DNA of 64,000 nt from Acanthopleura granulata (Eukaryota; Mollusca; Polyplacophora; Chitonida; Chitonidae). The notes under the pieces were generated by a model. It was not told the DNA's origin. It ran no database searches and was given only the letters and a program-made list of their open reading frames with translations. This document shows, one piece after another, positions 25,471 through 36,900 of this stretch (the first letter of the stretch is position 1; the number at the start of each line of letters is the position of its first letter). The translations under genes and the position numbers were made by a program. The stretch is from contig JABBOT010000002.1 of the NCBI GenBank assembly GCA_016165875.1, forward strand, positions 26,488,265 to 26,552,264, read 5' to 3'.

Positions 25471-28400
25471 TAAAATAGGATCATAATGATAAATAATAAA
25501 TGTAGAGGTTAATGTCAGCCCAAAATTTATAAATTAAAAGTGAAAATCCCAATCCTTGACATTATGGCATGCCCCCCTTTACGCACGAATTTCTCTGGCT
25601 GTATTTTAGCAGAAATGTTGCCACACCGCGCCACAACACAAAGTTTTCAAGCTGTTTGGGCTCATCCACTCACTTCACGGAACGGTCGTGAGGTTCATTC
25701 GAGAGCGTATAAGGTGAGATTATGTGAACCCAAAATTATCAATAATATTAACAATTTGCATAGATAGAACTTACCGGGTGACATTGCCTTTCCCTTCTGG
25801 ATCGTTATCTTTGAACCTCTTCTTGACTTCAAAAAAGTTACCCCGCACCTTTTCTTTAAGCACCATCTCGAGCTAAAATAAGAACAAAGAGCCAAAATTA
25901 CTCATAAACTCCTGTAACCTAGTGGAGACAAGTCATGGTAGTAATCAAATTAAAAAGAGAGCAAAACGTTTCGACTAATCGCTTAATGTATTTTTTAGTT
26001 CAGGTTAACTCGTGCCTCTCGCCAGGGTTATTTTAATCATCACTGACCTCGTCAATCTCTAATCGGGCTTGGGCGGAGGCCTTGGACAGACGTGTTGACG
26101 CTCGACTTGCCACATCTCCCCGGCTTACAAGATCCCCTCGACTACCAAGATCAGCACGGTTGCCTGCAAACAAATAGACTGATAAATGACTTTGGGGTCC
26201 ATGCTCTCTTAAAAGGCAAATGTCTATATTTTCTTTATGTTGCAAAGTGATGCAACATGTAATAAGTGTATCATCTTGCGCCCTACCAGGTATAAACGTG
26301 TTAGGTTTAGTGTTATATGACATAACTTTGCTTGCCAATTTATTTGCAAAATTTTCTGACACGCAAGTCAACTTCATTATGTCAGTTTGCAGAATAAGCC
26401 TAGGATTTGTTTGATGGATCTATGTCTTATCGGCTTATCTTGAAAAATTTCGGATAATTAAGAAACTTTTGCACATTCCATTGGATGTGCAAAAACCGCT
26501 GTCCCATAATTTCATAAGTCTACATTTTGTGCTTATATATAAGTTATGAGCATGTAGTCAGGATGTAAGTTGTAAATAGTCTATAGGAGACTACTGGTTG
26601 AGAGCCGGCACCCAACCACCTCACCACTCTACCTCTGTTGTTTATTTGTTCAGGTTTAACGAGTTGTCTCATCAAAATTATTTAAAGCATGTCATGGTGG
26701 TGCCGGTATCTTGTCAGTGCCATGACACCTGTTTCATTTTACCGGAGGATAAACAGAAAACGGAGTTCAAGCCAGCTAGCTCATCCATAGTGATCCCGTC
26801 AGAAGTCAAACGCTATCATAGCATAAGGGCTATAATCGAACGTGCTATCCCAAATGCTAATTGGCTCAGCTGGCCAGAATGTGCAATGCCTTAAGTACAG
26901 ATCTTAGTACTACGTAAAGTACCGAAATCATTTGTCAGATGAATGACTAGTTGTTTATCTTAACTTTAACTCCAGTGGTTTACTACCAGCGCCCCGTACA
27001 TGCTTTCTTGTTTATTCTTGCTAGAACGAGGTTATTTCGGTATTTATTTCAAAAAACATTTCTGTCCAATCATTCTGTGGAGAACGAACAATAACGAAAG
27101 TTCTGATAGAAGAAAGCACTCTGTTAACTTTGTCAAGTAGACCAACTCCATTCCCTTTTGAACAGTTGTAGGAAAGATGATAATGAACGCTAAGTTATAC
27201 ATATAAAGAGTCTGCCAGAATATGACAGGTGAAAATGTGTTCATTTGTTTTAGAGGCATCAGGCCTCCTCTCGACTAATGATTTTGAAACCCCGTATGTT
27301 GCCAAACTATCCCACATCAGTGTATCCACCGGCGATTGGTTCCTCAACTAGCTGAAGGTACATATATGGAATGCTCTTTAGATCCCACGACTAATGTTCG
27401 CAGGTTGCACAGAACACTTGTCAGTATGCCAGACGTCACGCAGGTTGTCTTGTCAACAATGCATTTGGAGGGAGAGTCGTTTGATGATAACAATGTAAAA
27501 CCATGCATTCTTGTTCCTCCAGTTCTAATCAGTAATTATCCTTAGTTTAAACAGGTAGAATCAGTGTGCTATTTTATATTGGCGCAAGCTTGTAAATTAT
27601 TGGTGTAAAAATTGTCCTCTCATCAACACTGCTGAGGGCTAAATATATAGTATTCTCATAATACATGCTGTATTCTGTTGTACAGGTTCGGGATATGCCG
27701 ATTACTGCTATCATAACACCCGCAAGCAGCTTACAATGTGTGTGTCACAATGACCGTTCAAATGGTGGGAGATAAAATGCCTACAATAGCGGTGAAAGAA
27801 AGCCTTAGCCAGGCCATGAGACGGCATTAAAGGTCAAAATTGTCAAATGGAACTATATTTCTGCAGTGGACCCTGGCATGGTGCTAATTTTACAAGTGTA
27901 CCCTCAAACAAAACCATACCAGTTCCATTCATGGTTCCGGACAATTAGTCTCAAGGTTTTCCACATGTTGTCATTTGAATCGTCACGCATCGAAGGGTTT
28001 GTAGGCGGAAGTGCTGGGCAGACCCCCCGAGGAAAATCAGTCTAGGCAAATGTGGTTATTCTCTTCGTTTGATGAAAACAAATGTTTTTTTTTTTGTATC
28101 CAAATGGAGTACATTTGATAACATCAGGATAGATATGAGACAATGAAGAAAACAAATTGGACATCATGACTATCGTCTACAATTCATTGTATCCCTGTCC
28201 CAAATTAAAAGGACAGCCACTAACTTGACCATGCTTCCTATAGCTTGAAGTAACCAAACAGCTCTGTTTTCATTAGTCAGTAAGAAAACTCATAAACTGT
28301 ACACCGATAAAGCCTTTGATAGCCAGCTGCCAATACCAAAAAATCCCATTAATGTATAACACTAAGACTACATAAAAGAGCCGCAAAGATGTAACTTTCA

Positions 28401-30700
28401 AACATAAGGAGATAAATGATAGAAAAGGGAAACAGAAACCTCATCTATAAGGAATTAAATGTGCGATGTCATTAAATCTCAAATGTATGTATGATTTCAG
28501 AGAAAATGAAGGACTTTAAAATCACTGGCGTCAGAGGTTAAATGGTGGTGGCTTCATTTATATCTTATCACAACATGTTTACCCCTTGAAATCTAACATA
28601 AACCTCGCACATACAAATGAATTAGTCTAACTAATTCCGCGGCATAACATGACAAAGGTCACGTGCTCAGTGGTTCGTACAGGTAAGTAAACACACGTGT
28701 AATATTATATCACCGCTAACCAGATCGATTCTCAATACTTCAGGATTATCAGATGTTTGTTTTGAACTCTTGTGTTGACAGATAAACCCACTGGAAGGTC
28801 AACCATTGCCGTCTTTAGGTGAGTGTGATTGAAGGTCCCCGGAAAACACGAACTTGGGAGCTAGTTAGTGTCCACGGAATGGCTGCACTGTCAAGGTCTG
28901 TTGAGACTTAATTGATGAGTAATTCAGACGAACTTATTATACATGTGTAAGGCTTGTGCACATATGACAAGTGATCGCGTGTTATTTAATTACATGCAGT
29001 GGTAATAAATATCCGTCGACCTACTTAGCAAATATTAACTAGAGCAACATGCATTGCACTTTTGACTCTTATATCAGTACTTTATAGGCTTAGACAGGTA
29101 TTATATAAATGTCAACCAGTGATTTGCGTAGTGCAGCATGCTATGATGATCTACGTTTAATCGTTATCTTGCTAATATAATAAACCGATGCCAAGCATAA
29201 AGATAGCTACACGCATTTATGCTTTGTCCATGGCAGACAGCAGGGCTTTGACACTCCAGGTGTAATGTTATACGTGTATTTCTTAAGTATACGTTAAATT
29301 TGGACTATTAGGGGCGATGTTTAAATAGGCATCGAGCACATCAGTAATGTCTAGTACCATGGGGTATTAATAAACTAACGTCTGAAAAAGTGATACCGCA
29401 TCAGGGCAGGATTTTTTTAAAGTTTTGTAGCTTTTTGGGGGGGTTTCCACTTGAGCAAAAACAGTTAATACGAGTCAGTACTTCCCTCCTGAACGGAAAG
29501 ACGTTTAGTTGGATTGAAACAAACCTGAGTGGAACCACCTTAAGATTTGCACCTGGGTGAAATTTGTTATACTAAGATGAAAGTTTTCACCTGGGTGAAA
29601 AAGTTATGGTCCATGCAAGTGGAAGCGTTTTCATTTAGGTCAAAGGGCTAGATACAAAGGGCCTTTGGTTCATAAAAATGGACCAAACTTAATGGAAAGT
29701 ATTGTTGATCAGGTAAATCTTGTGACAACAGATTGTCATATTCCTGTATCCCGGTGGTTTATGAAACGCTCTTAATTAGTATATAGGCCTTCACCTGACG
29801 ATAAAATGCATTTCTCCGACAATTTCATTCCCTGCGTACGGAAACGGGGATATTTTTTTTTCTTTTTTTTATTTATCAAATGACTTTGATGGAAACTGTT
29901 TTACCCACTCAGGCGACAACGTTTATACCCAGAGTACCCAATCTTTTCACCCAGCTAAAAGCCTTTTCTCCCAAACCAAAGAAAAAGCTAGGCACTTACA
30001 ATAAAGCTTAAAGAATGCAAACGTTGCATTTGGATCATCGTACATCTGAAGTAATTAATTTGAATATGTTTTGGCCACATGTAGTGTTTCCTATTGTTTG
30101 AGGGCATTCATATGGGTCAAGAATACCCATCTCGTTATAGAAACGAGCTAAAACTCATTTCCTGCTGTTTATTTCAAAGAACATAAATTACAACGAATTC
30201 TAAATATTGGGACGGTGATGTTCAATGCAGGGGGAAACAGGGCAGAGTTTGCTAACTTTGACTGGCAAAACTGATGGCGTGAAGTTACACACCGTAACCA
30301 GGACAGATTCGGTCACATTTGCCGTTATCTGCCTTAACTTACCGAAAATAGGTATCTTTGGTTTGTCCGGATCTCCAAAGGTAACTTCGACTCCCTCGGG
30401 AATGGCCTCTATATTAACAGGAGGGTTGGGATTGATTTGGAAACGCCTACTCTGGCGACTCTCTCTTCCCGCGGCACTGAAACTTTTCCTGGGGGTAAAC
30501 ACTGTCTCATTGGCCAGCGGTCTGCCCTGTCCGGCCGAGAATGACCTGTCCACTGTTCCTGCCCTAGACAGCCCCCGCACTACACCCAAATCGTCCGGGT
30601 TCGACACCCGTGACATGGGGTGCTCTATGTTCGGTAACTGGCCCACCCTGTTTATCCCACTCATCTGGGTAGCGGGTCGAGACATCCCCACCTGTGACAT
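20018..30700 (-). CDS. EFCAB6: EF-hand repeat protein resembling EFCAB6, 15 exons, complete
   Basis: Exons in reading order: 30700-30343, 26163-26048, 25872-25775, 25406-25152, 24917-24780, 24643-24546, 24325-24150, 23820-23624, 23413-23300, 22975-22799, 22570-22280, 22006-21763, 21564-21392, 20854-20683, 20266-20018. They join in frame to 951 codons plus stop. The first ~150 residues are serine/arginine/glycine-rich; then about seven modules of paired EF-hand-like helices follow, e.g. MNPDGSGHILKPELRNVL, LDVDKVGVVSHDGFLDVL, LPLDEDGNVKYREF, MDLYGTGFVSEEEF. Most loops lack one or more calcium ligands. The last module matches the C-terminus of human EFCAB6 in spacing and character (human about 1,500 residues, so this is shorter). 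EFCAB6 relatives are ciliary/sperm proteins; that role is inferred. Exon 11 ends with a GC donor. Exon structure is strongly supported, exact orthology less so. Confidence 0.87.
25425..25468. repeat. (AT)n microsatellite next to a splice acceptor
   Basis: About 22 AT units inside intron 3 of the EFCAB6-like gene, ending about 18 bp from the acceptor of exon 4 (exon starts at 25406, minus). It occupies the region where the branch point and pyrimidine tract would usually lie. Confidence 0.9.
26164..30342 (-). other. EFCAB6-like intron 1
   Basis: A 4,179-bp GT-AG intron splitting a glycine codon. It contains only short open frames (up to 98 codons at 26598-26894 plus, no known domain), a T run at about 28085-28095, and a near-palindrome TTTTCACCTGGGTGAAAA at 29584-29601. 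No mobile element was identified. Confidence 0.75.
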
Positions 30701-31190
30701 GTTAACGCTGGGCACCTGTACACCTCAATACTGCCAATATGTAACACCTCACAGGTTGTTATCAACTTTTCCCCGTGCTGTAGTAGTTAGTCCGGCTCTA
30801 AACGTTCATTTCTGTCCAGTTCAGGCCTCTCGAGGGCCATGCAGTCCAATATGTCAAACAGTAGGGTCGTCAGTAGCAACGTTTGCTAAGTAACTAAGCC
30901 CTGGCTAATTACCAGTACTCATCTTACCGGGGTATTGCCGGAGTGCCGGTCACCCCCGAGAACAGTAGGCTGGCCCTTTGATAGCGAGCCAGGCTTGACA
31001 GCCACAGAGCAGAACGTAACACGCCCATTGTGCCTTAGACAATGGCACTAATACCTACCACGACTGGGGAGGTATCGGGCCTGGCGCTAAGTCCGTGTTA
31101 ATGCATAGGTGTGTAGAAATAATCTCTGCTCAGACCTGATTGTTCATTTATTGATTCATTGAAAATGACAACAAGCTTTCTATGCATACA
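30701..31190. other. 5' flank of the EFCAB6-like gene
   Basis: Relatively GC-rich DNA upstream of the ATG at 30700-30698. A good acceptor (TGTACAG, then GTGCCC) lies about 16 bp before the ATG, so a spliced 5' UTR is possible. No TATA box was seen. Confidence 0.4.
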
Positions 31191-31490
31191 TATGAACACT
31201 TTTACCACAGTTTGCTTAGATTTGACCACTATCAAAAGGCTTATATTCCAGGCGCAGAAACCAGTAACATGCCAAATTTGGTATTACAATGTATAAGGAA
31301 GTAGCCACTGTTAACACGTGGATTCTATCAGTTATTGTATAATATGACAACTATGGTAAAGACGGAAAGTAAGTGAAGCCAATTTAAATATCATTTAATT
31401 GCATAAATTACAATAAGCTAACATGTATTGTATGGATTTAGTGTGGCCTCTTACCTGAATACCCTTTGTTTCATACTTATTTGCCTCAAG
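31191..31490. repeat. Copy A of a duplicated ~300-350 bp segment
   Basis: Shares long blocks with 32498-32846 in the same order: AAAAGGCTTATATTCCA, CACGTGGATTCTATCAGTT, GAAAGTAAGTGAAGCCAATT and TAAATATCATT. A minus-strand CAG/GTAAGA donor-like site is at about 31460-31451 in this copy only. Confidence 0.8.
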
Positions 31491-31605
31491 TGTTAACTCT
31501 CAATACGCACAGTTTCGACTTTATCGCATTTATCACAGCAGATTACCAAAGGTCGATGGTTTACGCCGGCCATTCTTGTTACCCAGAAGTTTAAACTAGA
31601 ACTAA

Positions 31606-31846
31606 GACCGATTAACCGATGTTTAACACCGAGCTTAAGAGTTTCATTTATATACATGTATGATGGCGGTCAAGATTATGAGTGAGGAACCGGAGTGCCC
31701 ACAGTAGGTCACCGACTGGTGCCAGTAACGTGATTAACCTCCGGAGTTAAGCCGCAGGCAAGAGAGCTAGAGTTGGATTCGAACACCCAACCTCAATGGT
31801 CAAAAGCCTTGATAGCCACAGTGATCCAGCGCTTTACCGTCTGGAA
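31606..31846 (-). mobile_element. V-SINE with tRNA-like head, nearly full length
   Basis: Read on the minus strand: a tRNA-like head with GACGGTAAAGCGCTGGATCA and a perfect B box GTTCGAATCC (31784-31775), then a V-type core (GGGCACTCCGGTTCC, CATAATCTTGACCGCC), then a tail (CATACATGTATATAAATGAA, AGCTCGGTGTTAAACATC) that parallels the RUDI-like tail position by position but is clearly diverged. It is a second V-SINE subfamily, or a very old copy of the first. Confidence 0.65.
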
Positions 31847-32143
31847 CTAAAAGCCCATATAAATAGTTGGACCTGTATGAAACCAGCTTACTGCTTTATT
31901 GCATGTAATTTTATGCTCTACCCTATGTCCTGCTTCGTGTGAAGCATCATTTTGGAGCAAAATATTAAGATTCGTGACCTGAATCACCATTTGACGACAG
32001 ACATCTCATGTCCGATATACAGCGCCTAGATCCAAATGAGGAAATCGTTGGTATTATAAATTAGGCAATAAAATCTTACCGCTTTTGAAGGAATCTACAT
32101 GTATAACAAAACTCACACGGAGTTTACTTCAATTGACACCACC

Positions 32144-32316
32144 GCGAAGCTTTATATTTATTTATTTGATTGGCATTTTACGCCGTACTCAAGAATATTT
32201 CACTTATACGACGGCGGCCAGCATTGTGGTGGGAGGAAACCGGGCAGAGCCCAGGGGAAACCCACGACCAGCCGCAGGTTGCTAGCAGACATCCCCACGT
32301 TCGGCGAAGCTTTATA
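32144..32316 (-). mobile_element. RUDI-like V-SINE with 13-bp target-site duplication
   Basis: Inverted element starting TTTATTTATTTGATTGGC and carrying TACGCCGTACTCAAGAATAT, GACGGCGGCCAGCATTG, GGGCAGAGCCCAGGGG and CGCAGGTTGCTAGCAGAC. It is flanked by an exact 13-bp direct repeat GCGAAGCTTTATA (32144-32156 and 32304-32316). Exact duplication and low decay suggest a fairly young, 5'-truncated insertion. Confidence 0.85.
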
Positions 32317-32497
32317 AGGTACTCGGGCTGGCAAAGTGCGTAACAAACAAAAGCGAATCTCCTCCTGTCACAGAAGCATATCAGTCAACAACATCTTTGT
32401 GGCAGACAGTTTCGTTATTGTATGCCTTTCTTCTTGCACAAATCCACCAATCAGTTTTATGGATTGCGGAAACCGAAGTGCCACTAGTAAACTACAC

Positions 32498-32846
32498 ATG
32501 AACACTTTCACCACAGAGTTTGCTAAGATTTAACCACTATTAAAAGGCTTATATTCCACGCGCAGAGACCAGTTGCTCTTTAAAGATGACTAAATAGGCC
32601 TAAGTATTATTTGTTTCCTTGAACATGTCAAATTTACTATAATAATATCTAAAAAGGTAGCCGCTGTTCACACGTGGATTCTATCAGTTGTTGTATAATG
32701 TGACTGCTATGGTAAAGACAGAAAGTAAGTGAAGCCAATTTAAATATCATTCAATTGCATAAACTGCAATGAGCAAACACATATTGTGTGGATTTAGTGT
32801 GACACCTTACAAGAATACCATTCGTTTTATACACTTACTTGTTTTA
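32498..32846. repeat. Copy B of a duplicated ~300-350 bp segment
   Basis: The partner of 31191-31490, about 1.3 kb to the right in direct orientation. It has about 50 extra bases (near 32575-32625) that copy A lacks. Both V-SINEs lie between the two copies. Confidence 0.8.
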
Positions 32847-33950
32847 TTCAGGTTAACCTCGGGACACGGCTGAATGATATGCAAATTGATTGCGTCCTGA
32901 GTCAAAATATGTCACTTAATAAAAAGTCGCAATAAGCACATATTTTGGAATTAAAAATTAGGAAAATTCTGTGGCGCGTTGCTGCTTGCGCCACAGATAA
33001 CATTAGAACTTTGCTGTCAAATTATTACTTACGTCGTTCCAAGATATGTCCTTAGAAACAGTCATGTCTAATATTCCTGAATTGCACCTGCTCGTTAGAA
33101 AGATACCACCGTAGGCCATTATGACTTGCTCTTTAACTACTTAACAAACAACCAGTTGACCATTGTATGCTATTGAAAACCTTTGGCAAGTTACTGGCTA
33201 ACTCCATCTTGTGATGTACGTCATATTGATGGAAGGCAAGCAGTATCCAACTAGCTTCATGAGGCTCCTCCACAAGGGAACACCATACACTGCTTATTGC
33301 CACAAAGTCTTACCAGAACAACAGAAAGAGGCGACTGTTGAAAATTCCATCACTGATGACCTGGTGATTAAGAGGCAAGAACCTTGATAGCTCCCCAAGT
33401 GGCCATGTATATCCCAATTGTTTAAAGCCAAGACCCATAAAGATGTGATGTTCAGAATGTGATGATCTGTTCACCTGTGTTCAGAATGTCTTCTAACCAA
33501 ATATTTGCGTTAATGTTAGTCATTTTCAATATCAGCTTCAGATGCACTATATAATACAAACCAGACCAAATCACAACACTAATTAATATTTTCCTTTGTT
33601 ATTTTATAACTTTCTTTTCACTTCTTTAACTGACTTCAGTTTTTTGATTACATACTCAAAGTTACAATCTAACAATTGGTGAATAAAAATGTGATAAAAA
33701 GAAAAGCAGGACTCATTCATGTATTTGGTCCACTGATTGATATCAAACAATTCAAGGGATATTTTAAGTGAAATACAATAAAGTAAGTTATAAAGAAACA
33801 AAAGGCATATACCTAAAAACAGGAGTCAACAATTTTTTGTGTGAATGATAGGTTTGCAGAAAATATTTCTGAAAAATTGCTAGATTTCAGGTTTTCACAG
33901 GTTTTTATCCTGGCTTTTACTGTAAACAGTTTATAACCAAAAAGTTTGTA
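32847..33950. other. Intergenic: 3' flank of USP39
   Basis: AT-rich sequence between the duplicated segment and the USP39 stop codon. No clear AATAAA on the minus strand was found close to the stop; nothing else was recognised. Confidence 0.5.
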
Positions 33951-36900
33951 TCAGCTGGCATTGGCTGACTGTGAAGTTGTCTCCCCTTTTGTGCCACTCT
34001 CCTTTGTGACTGAAACTCCTTCCATGTCTTCACCACTCTTCTCAGGCACCACACCAAAATATGGATTAGGGATGTCCCTCCTTAACTCATAGATCTATGG
34101 AGAAAACAAACGTACGGTTTAAAACCACCAGGCAACCCTCCAGTCCATGACTGCATTTTCAAGCAGCATGATTCATTGGAATATCTGCTACACCATTCAC
34201 TCGGTGCAGCCCACCAACATACCAAACGTGTTAAGGGAAAAACCCCACAAAAGTGAAGTTATAGAGGGTAAAAAGGCCATTAAAAACTGTATATGAACAT
34301 GCCTCCCCTGATTTTGATTTTTTTCACCAAATTAAATACAGTCAAATGTTTTCATTGTATAGTGGGTTTTATGGGGAATACAGATGTGTGTTGACAGTGA
34401 TGTCACAGTGACTTTCTCTGGCCCGAAAGCAGAACATTATTGCCATATTAGCTGTCCCATGCACAGGCAAACATTACAGGAGTATGGTTCACAAGAACTT
34501 TATTCAGAGCGGGATATAAAGGTGTACAAAACGTTTTGTGACATTATGACAAAAAAAGCTTGTTGGTCTAACTGAAACAAAAATAAAAAAATAAGGCAGG
34601 AAAGAGATTCTCGACAAAATTGGTTTAATGTAAGAAGATGTGGCATCAATCGAATTGGTTCAGTATCAGAAAATGTTGAGATGCACTGAGTCTAGCTGAA
34701 CTTAATCTGGAGGCTAACGAAGTGATATGTTGCAAACTAAACGAGCTTCACAATGCAAATGAACATGACTACACCAAATTTGCTTGGCTGAATGTATAGG
34801 GTAGTGGTGTCTCACCTGGATGTAGCTCTCTGACAGGGTGATCATCTGAGGGAGGATGTCAATCACATGAAGGTCCTGCATCTCGTACCATTTCCCAGTT
34901 CCCTAAAACACATCAACATTTTATATGGATAAGGCTCTGCCCAGTTTCCTCCACCATAATGCTTGCCACCATCGTATGAGTGAAATATTCTTGAGTATGG
35001 GGTAAAACACCAATCCAAAAAAATAAATAAACAAATAGATAGATATATGTAGGATACCATATGTAGGATGTAAACTTATAGATGCCCTGGCCATCACCTG
35101 GTTCTCCTTAATGTACAAAGTTACTGACTAGATCAGAAACCTGTGCTCAATTTATGTGGGATGTGAACCTTTCAGGTGCCCACACCACCGTCTGGCTCTC
35201 CTTCGTGTACAAAGTTACTGACTAGATCAAATATCTGTGCTCACCTTATGTAGGATGTGACCCTTTCAGGTGCGTCATGACCAGCATCTGGCTCTGTGTC
35301 ATGTACAAAGTTACTGACTAAATCAGACACCTGTGCTCACTTATCTAGGATGTGAACCTTATAGCTGCCCTGGCCAGTGCCTGGCTCTCCTTCGTGTACA
35401 ATGTTACTGACTAGATCAGAAACCTGTGCTCACCTTATGTAGGATGTGAACCTTATAGGTGCCCTGGCCAGCACCTGGCTCTCCTTCGTGTACAATATTA
35501 CTGATCAAATCATAAGTGGTGAACTTGTGCTTGGCTCTGATTTCTGGGGACAGCAAGTCACCAAAATCTACATTCCTAATAGAAGAGAAATAATGAGATT
35601 AAATCAATCAAAGCTTGCACTAATTTATACTCATAAACTCTATTTGGTGAAAAACAGGTACCACAACTAAATATTCAGAAAATATATTGAGATACGACTA
35701 AATAAATGTAATAAGGACAAACACAAAAGTGTGCTTTAAGTAATGTATCCAGGTGACATTCGTATACCAGCTGTCTACCAAAATGGGCATTCTAGGTCAA
35801 TAATGTATTATGTACTGGGAATTATACTTACTTCACTGGGAAATTCACAATTGTTCGATTTTTCTCCAAGACAAAGTAGTTTTTGTTGAATCTCTAAAAT
35901 GAAAAGTTCACATGTATTATCAAATTTGAAATCTGACTTGATACACATATAGGCATGCAGGGACAGGACGCATAAAACACTAATGAATTTTTAAATTCCA
36001 GTCAATAAATAAACATATACAAAGCTAAAACAATTCCAGGCATATTATATTTAAGTCACATATCATTAACTCACTTTTACGTAGAGAATGATGTAAGAGG
36101 GGAGATGGGTGATTTCAAATCTCTTCATGGTAGAATCCTTGTAGGTTTTGTATTCTTTTTCTGTTACTCCATTGAACTTGGACAAGATGGTCGCCAGGGG
36201 AACCTGTGGGATGATGTTTTCCCTCAGTCCATCTGGGTAGAGCGGAGGTGGGGGTAGGTCACAGGTGAGGAACAACCACGGAATGTCGTCCATGGTCTCT
36301 GAAACACACATCACACACAACCATTTTGTAAGCGAGAAATCAAGTTTGCAAGCAAACAGGACACTCAAATTCTGGATGCAAAATTTTCACAAAAACTCCA
36401 AACAAGCGAACATATCTTTCAAGAAGTATTTTCTTGAAATAAACAACATTTTAATACATGTACTGACCATCATACTGGATCTGAGAGTCATGACATGTAA
36501 GGTGTAATAGAAAAGCAAGTACCTTTGTATTCTTCTGTCAGAAGTAATTTCTCTTTCTCTTCTTCTTTCTGCAACACAAATTTACTTAATCTCTGAATAT
36601 ATGACCTGAAGCAGTACAATATATTAATAGTATATCTTAATAGAGCACTATCACAATGGTTTCCAGCATGAACATTAGAAAATCTTCAGCCGAATATGAT
36701 TAGAAAACAAGACTAATTTAATAAATGACTTTCCATATTAGTCATATCGTTTGTAGTAGTTATTCCCCTTGGGGACAAATTCACATTTGACCGGTAGTCC
36801 AGCTTACCATATCCACTGGAGGTATCTTCCTGGAATAGACTTTCATTTTTCCTCGAAATGTCTTATTTACAACACTGCTGGACAACTTCTTATTTCCCCC

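Noticed and set aside
30225..30893. A 222-codon plus-strand open frame
   Set aside because: It lies antisense to the GC-rich first coding exon of the EFCAB6-like gene, and its sequence is the mirror of that exon; no domain of its own.
31775..31846. A functional tRNA gene on the minus strand
   Set aside because: The B box is perfect, but the acceptor stem does not pair and a V-SINE core follows directly, so it is a SINE head.
35058..35434. A CRISPR-like or satellite array
   Set aside because: The ~95-bp units are copies of the adjacent USP39 exon end and donor, not repeats with unique spacers.
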